Source: Neocallimastix lanati (nom. inval.)
Taxonomy: Eukaryota; Neocallimastigomycota; Neocallimastigomycetes; Neocallimastigales; Neocallimastigaceae
NCBI GenBank assembly: GCA_016946835.1
Contig: JACVTC010000006.1
Span: 1-64,000 of the forward strand
Reading direction: 5' to 3'
DNA length: 64,000 nt
In this document: positions 26,231 to 36,900 of the stretch, piece after piece
How positions within the stretch are numbered: position 1 is the stretch's first letter
Layout: each line of letters starts with the position of its first letter
The notes under the pieces: model-generated
The model's input: only the letters and a program-made list of their open reading frames with translations
Database searches by the model: none
Told to the model about the DNA's origin: nothing
Translations under genes and position numbers: made by a program

Positions 26231-26540
26231 TGGTAAAGAATGAATTAATAACCTTTATTTTATTATTAATAATTCTTTACTAAATTGTACTTTCCTATAT
26301 TCTTGATAACCTAAACTTAATAATAAAATTTAATTTATTTTGATATAAATTAATTTTAACTTGTAAATAATGTTAAATCAATTTTAATTACTTACTTTAT
26401 TGTCATACTATTAAATATATGTATATGTTAAAATACAATTGTAAATATTAAAATTATACTTTTAAAATACTAAATTATTAAAAACTATTAATTAAATATT
26501 ATTATAAAAGTTTATTTATTATAACTATTAAATATTATTA
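26231..26540 (+). repeat. LTR fragment, family D-like (D4)
   Basis: Starts TGGTAAAGAATGAA with a hairpin against AATTCTTTAC within the first 50 bp. The right boundary is not visible: the sequence runs into the truncated RT of element 3. Confidence 0.4.
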
Positions 26541-27815
26541 TTAAAATTTTACAACTAAATGATTCTCTAATAATTTTCTTAAAACTTTCTTAACATGTAC
26601 ATGGTGTTCTTCTAAAGTATTTGAATAAATTAAAATGTCATCAATATAAGAGATTACAAAATCATCTAAGTAATCACTGAGAACATCATTTATAAAATGT
26701 TGGAATGTAGCAGGGGCATTCTTAAGCCCAAAAGGCATAACGAGATATTCAAAGTGCCCGTATCTTGTACGAAAGGCAGTTTTGTACTCGTCACCTTCTT
26801 TAATTCTTACTAAGTTATAAGCAGATTTTAAATCTAACTTAGTAAAATATTTAGCACCTTTAACTCTATCCAACAATTCACTAATTAGAGGAAGTGGATA
26901 AGAGTTACGGATGGTCATTTCGTTCAATTTTCTATAATCAATAACTAGTCTATAAGTACCATCCTTTTTTCTAACAAATAAAATAGGTGCACCAGCAGGA
27001 GAAGAAGATTTCCTAATAAAACCCTTTTTTAAATTCTCTTCTAAATATTTCTTTAATTCTTCTCTCTCCGTTTCAGTTAAAGGGTACAACGGACCATAAA
27101 ATAGACTACAATTATCTTTTAATTTAATTTCACAATCATAATTACGATGCGGAGGTAACACATTACAATTATTTTCATTAAACACTTCTTTAAACATCAA
27201 ATAGATTTCAGGTACTTCGACCTTTTCACCATCTTTATTTAAATTATTATTTTCATCATTACATTTTTCAATTACATTTAATTACTTACATTTACTAGAT
27301 TCACAAATTTTCTTTAAAATCCTTAAACTATTAGTACTAATTTTACTATCACAATTCATAACAATAATATCATCACTATCGCTAAAGTTATCACTATCAC
27401 TAATGCTATCACTAAAATTATCTAACATAAAAGTATCATTAATATCACTATCACTATCATAATTATTAAATTCAGAGCAAGTTCTAATACGAGTTCGGCG
27501 GCCACGAATAGAAATTTCTTCTTCTGAGTCAGAGTCGGAATCAGAGTCAAAGAGAGGTTTTCTTTTTCTTGATTCTTCAATAATAACTTTGTTTTCTTCT
27601 AGGTCGGTAGCAGGTTCTTTTCCTTTGTTCCTTTTCTTGTTCTTGTTTTTCCTTTTTCTTTTACCATTGTTACAATGTCTTGCACAGAAACCGGATCCGA
27701 AAGAAATCTTCTTTGCGTCATGGTAGTTGTAGGGGGAGTGCTTATTGATCCATGGTAAACCCAAGATAATATCAACATCAGGAATCCTGAGAACATAGAG
27801 TTGAATCGTTTCCAA
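26541..27815 (-). pseudogene. protease tail, acidic spacer and RT N-terminal part (element 3), broken
   Basis: The end of a retropepsin-like domain (DIILGLPWINKHSP), a Lys/Arg-rich then Asp/Ser-rich linker, then Ty3/gypsy RT motifs: [24 protein letters not shown] and YIDD with ILIYS. Sequence similarity stops soon after the YIDD block. Confidence 0.7.
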
Positions 27816-27848
27816 GTGGTTCCTTAAACGAAGAACGCATTTCTCAGT

Positions 27849-29057
27849 TTACTTTTTTACTGATGAAACACCATATCCAAGACCAGTAACACGGAAAGGT
27901 TCTTCGATTTCTTTTGTTTTAATTCCAAAGGCTTTAGCGAATTCAGGATGGATAAAATTAAGATCAGAACCAGAATCGATCAGAACTCTTGCTTTTACTT
28001 CTTCTGTATCGTTTGTTTTAATATAGAAATCAATGATATTACTTTTCTTTGTCAATAGTGAGTTTTGTTCTTCCACGATTTTTCTAACTTTGACAATATC
28101 TTCTTGGCTGTTGATTCTTCTGATTCTTCTTAAACTACTTGAGGGTGTGGTAGCGGTGTTTTCTTGTTTACTGATAATCTTGACTCCGGCAGGTTTCTTC
28201 TTATTTGGACAGTTAAAATAGCGATGACCTGGTTTTTTACAATAATAGCACAATCCTTTCCTTCTTTCTTCATCTCTTGAATTCGAGTTTTCTTGATATA
28301 ATTTCTGGTTAGAAGGGAAGTAACTTGTATTAGTTTGTCCTCTCTTAATTCTGTATAAATCTATTTCCATTGGATCACTAGTAGACGCATGATTATTATT
28401 ATTTATTTCCTTACGATGGTAATAATTATGATAGAAAAATTCATTTATTTCATGTCTCTTAGTTAAGCTTTCGATACTAAGGACATCAGTGAAAAGTCTT
28501 CTTAAGTTGTTGGGATTTGGATTTACCACTGCAAGGTGCTCCCTCATCTTGTAGTGAAGTCCTTTTACAAACATATAAATCTTAGCAGAATCGTTAAAAT
28601 CTGAATGTCTGCTGATTTTATTAAATTCATTTATATACTCACTAACATGACCAAATTTATGTTGTCGGATGCTGCATAATTTACCGTTTGCGACAACTGT
28701 GCTCATGTCCTGCTCTCCAAATTGATTTCTTAATTCTTGAATAAAATCTTCATAAACATTGAGCAGGGGATCATTATTTCTTCGCAAGTTTGAGGCCCAT
28801 ATCAAGGGATCACCGACAAGATAAGAAATTATAAATCTGACCTTTGTATGGTCATTATTGAAACCTTGTGGATTGGCTTCCATAGCTATTTCAGCTCTTG
28901 TAAGGAAGCCATCAAAGTCCTTCTTGATTCCAGAAAATAGCGGTGGTTCGTTAACAATCTTTTGATTGTTACGGGGCAGAACTTGATGATTCTCTTGATT
29001 CATTTCTTGCAGTTTAAGATCTTCGAATCTTCTTATTAGGTTGTTAAATCCCTCCAA
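27849..29057 (-). pseudogene. gag with zinc knuckle and protease start (element 3)
   Basis: 402 residues. Retrotransposon gag (capsid) domain at about 35-205 (PPLFSGIKKDFDGFL, LRNQFGEQD, MFVKGLHYKMREHL), a CCHC zinc knuckle near 272-285 (CYYCKKPGHRYFNC), then a retropepsin start with DSGSDLNFI near 365. Codon use is richer in G/C than the Asn-rich gags of elements 1 and 2. It belongs to a broken element. Confidence 0.75.
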
Positions 29058-29267
29058 TTTGATTATTTTAAATTGACTTAAATTTTTGCAATTTCTTTAA
29101 CAAAAATATCAAACAAATAAATATTTCAAACTATAACGTTTTTTCATCTAGTCGATCTAGCTCTATCCTTTGAAGCGGTGCTGTCGAGTAAACGAAACGT
29201 TATAAATTAAAATATTAAAGGTTTATGGTTTTTCGAATCTTGTTCTAAGACGTGTAATTGTAATTTC

Positions 29268-29387
29268 GGTAGCAATATTATAGAGCTGGTGGCAATATTC
29301 TGAAACTGGTAGCAATAATCTAAAACTGGTAGTAATTCCCTTAGACTGGTAGTATTCCAAAAGCGTTGGTGTCAAAAGTAGGTAGCT
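29268..29387 (-). repeat. Six 20-bp tandem units in the leader of element 3
   Basis: GGT recurs at 29268, 29288, 29308, 29328, 29348 and 29368, within units close to CTGGTAGCAATATTCTAAAA. The period is exactly 20 bp, not a multiple of three, so this is probably an RNA or DNA signal and not coding. It lies between LTR H1 and gag. Confidence 0.7.
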
Positions 29388-29448
29388 AAAATTCCCTGGT
29401 AAAATCTCTGGTAAAAAAATATTTTGAATCAAGCCACACACAAGCCAC

Positions 29449-31772
29449 TGTTAACGTATCACGTGTTATAATCTTGACTTATAACGTATTTTATTGAGAG
29501 AAAAAGGTAATTGTTATTATAAAGTTTTGATTTAAAAAATAGATTATAAGTCAAAAATTATAATAACACTAAATAACACAAAAATGTTTTATAAACAAAT
29601 AAGTTTTATTATATTTAAATTTTAAAATAATCTTTATTAATTATTAGTGTTATTAACAATAAATCGTTAATAACAATTACATCGATTAAAATACATGAAA
29701 TTTGGTTAACTATTTATATTTTTATCTTATTACATTTATAATATATAATTCCTATTGAATTATATTATCTAACTATTTATTTAAAAACAATACTAACCTA
29801 AACTAATAATAAATAATTAACTATTACTAAATAAAGAGAATTATAATTAATAACTAAAATAAATATAAACAATTTCAATCGAGCTCATTTATTATTTATT
29901 TATTATTTAAATATTATTAATAAATTCTTATTATATTTTCTATTTAAAAATAATATAAAAGTTGTCATAATTATTTAATATAATTTTAGCATAAAATGCC
30001 GCAAGTTTCAACATGACTAATTGCATAGTTTCATGTTGTTAATTTATCTTGTAAAAAACCTTAACTCTTATTATTTAAATTAAATTACATAAAAAGAAAT
30101 GATTTTCAATTACTAGTTTCACAAGAGAAATTTTTAATTTATTAGTATGATTGGGAAGAAGTCGAAGTTTTGTTTAAAATTATTTGCAATAATTTTATAC
30201 ACGTGATTTTTAATAGATTTATTCCAATTTTACTTAAATTTATGATTAAATTTAATTAAAATTTATAAAGATATTAATAATATCTTTACAGAATATAAAT
30301 ATTCTAAATAATAAAAAGTACAATTTTATATCAATAAATAAAGTTTTATTATAAAAAAAAAAATAAATATTCTTTTCTTACTTTAAACTTTAGTGTTTTA
30401 ATTAACATTTCTGTGTTAAACTATTTTTTAATTGACACATTATTATCACTTTTAGAAGTAAATTCTAAATTAAGATAATAACCAAACTTTGTCAGATGTA
30501 AAAGGTAAGTTTATTATTAACTAAAATAACGAACAATAATTAAATTCAAAGGTTAAGATAACTTAACACCTCTCTATTCGAGTTGTTAATAATAAACACT
30601 AAAATTAATTATATTTATAAATATTATTTCTGTCACACTAGAATATAGCGCAGCACTTTATAACTCTATTCGTTATTAGTTACTGGGCTTACACAAAGTA
30701 ACTATATTTATTTAATAATTATATTTTTATTTATTAATATTTATAATAACAATTTACATTAATAGTAAAGCTAGTGCGTTACAGTTACAAGTTCAAGTTC
30801 AATTACTATTTATACATGTTAATAATTTTATGATTGGTAAATAATTTAATTTAACTTAGTTTACTAATCACTAAATAAAATATATTTAACTAAATATTTA
30901 ACTATATAATTAACTATAAAATAATAAAATTTAATGTACGAAATTAAGAAAAGATTTTATTTGATTAGCCGAAATTGCTAACTGTTTAGATACGTTACGT
31001 AATATTAAGATTTTAATATATTTTATGTTCTAAATTTAAATAAAATAATATGTTTTATTAAAAATTTACAAAGTCGATATGTCTATATAGTAATAAGCTA
31101 TATAGATATATAATAATAATAATAAATATATAAATGGTTTAGTTTAATAAAAATTTATTTATAATAAACTTTGATAATTAGAATTATTAAATTAATTTGA
31201 TTTTAAAATTATTAATTTTATTTAATAATGAAATATCTATAATATATTACTATTAAGGTAATTTTGCAATAACCTTACAAAGAGCATAAAAGATAGATTT
31301 TAACATCTTTCTTTAATACTTTGTAAGTTACATAATAATAATATTTAATTATAAGATATTAATAATATAGTAATATAAATATTAATAAAATATAAAGATA
31401 AATTTAATTATATAATTAATTTGAATAATTGAAATTAATATAGATATGTTGTAAACATATATAAAAACATAATATAAATAAAATACACGTGACGTCAAAT
31501 GTAGAATTGAAATTAATTATTAATATAAACCTTATTTATTAATATTCTCAGAATTATTATTCCTAAGATAACCCTTTAAATATTAAACAAGAATTTATAT
31601 TAATTATTAATTATATAATTATATATTATTTATTATTTATAATTAAATAAATAATATTTTTAATTATTGAAATGTAAATAACTGAAATTGAGATTTCAAT
31701 TCAGTTATAATTTCAACACGTAACCAAAGGACTATCATTGGATAGGCTTGAAGTTACCATGTATCTTTTACA
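29449..31772 (-). repeat. LTR H1 (5' LTR of element 3), with LTR G2 nested inside
   Basis: On the minus strand it starts TGTAAAAGATACATGG at 31772 and ends CACGTGATACGTTAACA at 29449. About 1.6 kb after removing G2. The stretch 30500-31000 is the reverse complement of 41178-41660 in H2. The left end is inferred from the TG/CA rule and from the leader that follows. Confidence 0.55.
31003..31718 (+). repeat. Solo LTR, family G (G2), nested in H1
   Basis: 716 bp similar to G1, ending ATTTCAACA, flanked by a perfect 5-bp target duplication CGTAA (30998-31002, 31719-31723). The 5' end has lost the TG (TATTAAG). Confidence 0.75.
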
Positions 31773-31831
31773 GTTATTGTAACAGATACATGGTAACTTC
31801 AAGCCTATCCAATGATAGTTCTTTGGTTACG
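31724..31831. repeat. Large palindrome: head-to-head H LTR starts with a 5-bp centre
   Basis: Arms of about 48 bp, with one mismatch, surround a short centre. The sequence reads ...TATCTTTTACA, GTTAT, TGTAACAGATA..., so it is best read as the starts of two oppositely oriented H LTRs (H1 ending at 31772, H2 starting at 31778) separated by GTTAT. Confidence 0.75.
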
Positions 31832-31870
31832 TAACGTATCTCTAAACAGTTAGCAATTTCGGCCAATCAA
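31753..31870 (+). repeat. 118-bp direct repeat, left copy
   Basis: Identical, base for base, to 41060-41177. It holds the last 20 bp of H1, the GTTAT spacer and the first 93 bp of H2. The two copies immediately flank the 31871-41059 block. Confidence 0.9.
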
Positions 31871-32343
31871 TGTAAGAAATTACTTATAAAATTTATTATA
31901 AATAATTTCTTAACTACAAATTAACATTAATTATTACTAATTAACATTAATTTGAGAAAATAAAATTAAATATAATCAAATAAATATAAAATAATATAAA
32001 TAAATAATTATACTTAACTTAAATATATGATAGAGTTTATTATAGAAAGTTTATAATAAACAATAACACAAAAGGAATAAAAGACACAAATATTTATAAA
32101 ATATGTTTTATTAAAAGGGTTTTGTTTTATTAATTAATTATTTTATTTGAATTATTATTTATTATAAAAATTCTAAAATAATAACTCTTGAGTTCTCTTC
32201 GAGAAATCAAGAGAATCAAATATATATAAATTAATAATTAAATATTATTGGTTAAAATAAATACAATAATTTAATGTATTAAATTAATGTATTAAATAAG
32301 AAAGATAGATAAATTTTATAATAAATTTATCTAAGTTTCTTAC
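31871..32343 (-). repeat. LTR, family B (left, 3' LTR of the 9.2-kb block)
   Basis: 473 bp, reverse complement of B1. The conserved internal hairpin (32185-32213) is inverted relative to B0, B1 and the right-hand LTR. Confidence 0.85.
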
Positions 32344-32766
32344 ATTGCTCCCTTTACTTAATGAATTTGTATAAATTCATTATCATAAAAGAAGTAGTAA
32401 GTTTAAAATAAAAATTATAATTAACCAAAAAAATATAAAATTATATAATTTATTTAAAGTTTTGCTAACCTTAACTTTTTTACATCTAGAGAAAAGATTA
32501 GCGGAAAAACTCTAGATGAATCAATATTAAGTAAAACCAATTAACTTGGGAAAACCTTAATATTGTTTTCTAACTAATATATAAATATAAGTGAATAAAT
32601 AATTATAAATTAAATAAAATAAATATAATTATTAAATGTATAAATAAATATAAAGTTAAATAAAATGACTATATTATTAAATGAATAAATAAATATTTAA
32701 TTAAATAAATTATAATAACTAAGAAATGTAAATAAATTATTAATAAATTTATTTGTATTTCTTACA
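32344..32766 (-). repeat. PPT-like tract, stem-loop and family-C-like LTR start
   Basis: On the minus strand an LTR starts TGTAAGAAATACAAATAA at 32766 with a tip hairpin and carries the family-C block (paired pieces near 32490-32560). It then runs into a stem-loop (AATGAATTT / AAATTCATT, about 32355-32380) and the PPT AAAGGGAGCAA of the block LTR. No LTR end is seen, so this LTR looks truncated. Confidence 0.5.
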
Positions 32767-33566
32767 TTGCTCCTTTTCATTTGAATTGTTCAATGAAAGA
32801 AGAACAATTTAAGAAATAATAAATTAAGAAATATTAAAAAGAAATAAAATTTAAATAAAATTAAATATTTAATTGCAATTTCAATTTAAAAAATTGAAAT
32901 TTAAATTTTGAATTAAAATTTATTTTAAATAAATAATTAAATGAGCAATAATTTATAAATTTATATTATATTTTATATATATTTTGCATTAATAAATAAA
33001 TAAATAATAATAATAATAATTAATTTTACAATATATATATATATATTGTATATTATTCATTAAATGAATGAAAATAATAATAATTTTAAATTATATATTA
33101 TATATTATATATTTTTCATATTTATTAAATAAATAATAACATTTTATTATTTATATTATATATATGTTATATTATTCATTAGATGAATAAATAAGTAATA
33201 ATTTAAATTATACATATGAATTATTTATTAAATAAATAATAATATTTTATAATTTTTTATATTACATATATACATATATATATATTTTTTTTTTTTTAAT
33301 AGATATAACGAGATATAGCTTTTGCCGATATCTGTTTTAACAAAGGGCAATTAGTAACTAACAATTATATTATTAATAATAATATAATATTCCAATTACA
33401 TAGAAGTGAATTTCAATTTTTATATCATTTCAGCCCTCGTGTTAATATCTATATGTGATCATAGAACATTGTAATTATATATTTAAATATATCTTATAAT
33501 TTTTAAAAATTTTATTTTCGTTCGTATGATCAATATTAAAAACTTTTTTATTATTATTATTATTAA
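32767..33566. other. A/T-rich retrotransposon-derived DNA, no gene seen
   Basis: Begins with a second PPT-like AAAGGAGCAA (minus strand, 32767-32777) and a stem-loop (TTGAATTGTTCAATGAAAG region). The rest is A/T repeats with one more complex stretch at 33300-33480 that I do not recognise. Confidence 0.4.
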
Positions 33567-33899
33567 TGGAATTTATTTAATTATTAATTATTCATACATT
33601 TATTTATTTATTATAAAATATTATATTGACGAAAGTCGCAAATTTTCGTCTATAAAATAAACAATTATTTTTATATAAACTATATTATTATTTCACGTGA
33701 ATAAACAAGAATAAAGAAACTATTTACATGCGCATGATAAATTTAATGATTTACATTTAATTATGTATTAACATAAATAATGTTAATTTACATTTTAAGT
33801 TTAGTTTTTACATAAATATTTATGATTTATATTTTCTATTATTTAATTATAAACCTAAATTATTAAGTTTATTTATTTATATTATTTAATACTTTAACA
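33567..33899 (-). repeat. 3' LTR of the copia element
   Basis: On the minus strand TGTTAAAGTATT to AAATTCCA; immediately follows the PPT. Identical to 39388-39720 as far as I can read, except one end base. Confidence 0.9.
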
Positions 33900-33911
33900 C
33901 TCCCCCTCAAA

Positions 33912-36900
33912 TCAGTTTTCATTTGTAATGAAAATTTGATTTGCAAAGGTTGTCATTTTAGTACCATTTACACATTTTGTTAATGTGTCAGCTAGCATTT
34001 TATCGGTACTGATATATTTTAATTTAATTAAATTTTTCTCAATATTGTCTCTATTAAAGTGATATTTAATTGAAATATGTTTTAATTTTGGATTTAATTC
34101 TCCATTTTCCATTGAAATTTTACTTGCATTATTGTCTGTGAATAATGTTAGTGGTTTATTAAATTTGAGTAATTCGTATAATATATTTTTAATTCTTAAT
34201 AATTTCTTGATACATACTGACGCACTTATGTATTCAGCTTCTGCTGTTGATGTGGCGACAACTGACTGTTTTTTCGAGGTCCAGGATATTGGATTATTTC
34301 CCATTAAGATAATATTACCAGATGTTGATTTTCTGTCAGTAACGTCACCAGCGAAGTCTGAGTCTGTGTAACCTACAATGTTACCAGTGCCATCATATTT
34401 AATTTTGTAATTTTTGGTATTTTTTAAATATTGTAATATTGCAATAACTTTGTGCCAGTCAGATACTGTTGGATTTTCTGAATTTCTGGCAGCTTTGTTG
34501 ACTGAAAATGCAATGTCGGGTCTGGTACATTTTGATAAATAAATTAACATACCAATTGCACTTTTATATTTTGTTTTGTTGAATGGTTGGTTATTTTCTG
34601 ATATTGTATTATCACCAACACATGGTGTTTTTCTTAGTCTTTTGTTATTGATATTAAATGTTTTTAAAATATTTTCTATAAATTGTGTTTGAGATAATGT
34701 ATAAGTGTTATTTCTATTTTCAACTTTAATTCCCAATAAGTAGTCTATTGGACCAGATTTTGAGATCTTGAATTTGTTTTTAATTTTATTGAAGATTTTG
34801 TTAATTTCTTCCTTTTCTCCAGTAACAATCATATCGTCTACGTATAAGCCAATTATACAGACTAATTTTCCATTTACGATTTTCTTAAAAACGCAACTTT
34901 CAGATTTTAGTTGCTCCATTCCTTGTTCAATTAAAAATTTAGAGATGGTATTATACCATTGTCGGCCAGATTGTTTTAAACCGTATAATGCTTTGTTCAA
35001 TTTCCAATATCCCCTCCCAAAGTTAGGATCTCCAGGGGGAATTTTGACATAGATATCTTTGTCTAAATCCGCGTTGAGATACGCAGCTTTGATATCTAAT
35101 TGGAGAATGTCCCATTTAAATTTAGCAGCTAAGGAGATAAGAAGTTTTAAACAATCGATATTAAGGGTAGGAGAGAAAGTCAACTCATAATCAATGCCAT
35201 ATTTTTGAGAGAAACCTTTAGCGACAAAACGAGCTTTATGTTTAATAATATGGCCAAGACCATCAGTCTTAAGAGCGTAGACCCATTTGGAAGGAATGGG
35301 TTTCTTACCATCTGGAATATTGTTCACAAAAGTCATAATTTTATTAGTATAAAGATTATCCAGTTCGTTATCCATAGCTTTTTCCCATAGAACGTGGTCT
35401 TTACAATTTGTGGCTTGGAAAAATGATTGGGGTACAAAATTATCCAAAGTAGCAATAATTTTTGAATTAAAGTTTGATCTACGAAATTTTTGTGATTGGG
35501 AAGGTGTTAAATCGTCCGAAAGTGACCTTCCGTGTTTTTTAAAATTAAACTGTTTTTTAATATGTAAATAATTATTTTTCTTAATTTTAAAATGATTATT
35601 TGAAAATAAGTAATCAATATTTCCATTTTCAAAATTTTTATTATTTTTGAAATGAAAATTGCTCCTATGATGAGGTAAATTAATTCTATTGAATGAATTT
35701 GTATTAAAATAATTTTGGTTATCTATATGTAGTTCTTTAACACTTCTTCTGCCATTAAAAGGGAACTTTTTGTCGATGTAAGAAGAGATAATATTATTTC
35801 TATTAAACATAGTATTTTCTTGAGAAGAAGAAGGAAAATTATAATAATTTGGGTTTGAAAAATTTTTGGATTTAGATATATTATCAGTAGTACTGGTAGA
35901 TATATTATTTTTAATATTTGTTTCAGAAAAATTTTTATTAAAATTTTCTTTAATTATATTAGATTTATTTGAAGACATATTGGTTTGTTCATTAACTTTT
36001 CCTTGATTATTGGATTTCTTATTAAATAAGGTTTTGTCGTTAATATTAAAAAATTTTTCTTCATCAGTAATTTCATTATTATTTTGAGTTTTAGAATTTT
36101 TAACCTTATTTATATTTGAATTTTCAGAAAAATTTATCTCTTGATTAGAATTATTATTCGATAAGGTTTCATTAAAATTTTTGTTTTTGTTTATTGAATT
36201 TTCTTCATTTTTTGAAAAATTTTTATTATCAGAAAAATTTTCATCAGAATGATTTTTGAAATTTTCTTGATTTTTGTAGTTTTGGGTCTCTTCTTCTGCG
36301 ATTTTTATTTCTTTGTCCTTACCAATATTATTGTTGATATTGGTATCGTTAGAATCCTCAGTCTCTGGGCTTTTCCATTTATCTCTTTTAGGGGAATTGT
36401 CCTTATTTAAATTTTCTTGTAAATCATCATTGTTTGTGATAGGTAATGATGAATAATTTTCTTTGGTATTTTTGCTATTTTCTTTGTTGTTGTTATTAAA
36501 TTTATTTTCAGAAGGTTTACTACTATGGTTACCAGCTTTATGATTTTCTCCACCAGATGAGTCTGGTAAATTCTTCGAAAAATAAAAATCAAAAGTAAGA
36601 AATTCCTGATCACCATATTGATTTGATTTATTGTTTGCTAATTTTACATTAGCAGGAGTATCTTCTAAACAGTAAATTTCTCTACAATAATGAATTGAAT
36701 TATCATTGAAATCCATAATAATATAGCTATTAGTTTTTTCACTAAATCCAAGAAAAATTCCTTTCTTAGAATTAGGTGAAAATTTGGATTTATTTTGGCT
36801 TCTGTCAATATAGAAGGTGATACAACCGAATACCTTGATGTGATTAATTTTTACTTTGTTTTTGTAGAATATTTCATCTGGAATTTTGTTATGAATTCCA

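Larger units (their letters stand above)
26541..31772 (-). mobile_element. Element 3: truncated Ty3/gypsy element, minus strand
   Basis: From right to left: LTR H1 (29449-31772), a leader with 20-bp repeats, gag (27849-29057), a protease tail and spacer, and the first part of RT ending at 26541, where D4-like sequence begins. RNase H, integrase and the 3' LTR are absent. A few interruptions lie between the parts, so it is a clear fossil. The RT differs markedly from elements 1 and 2 and looks closer to the chromovirus side of Ty3/gypsy. Confidence 0.8.
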
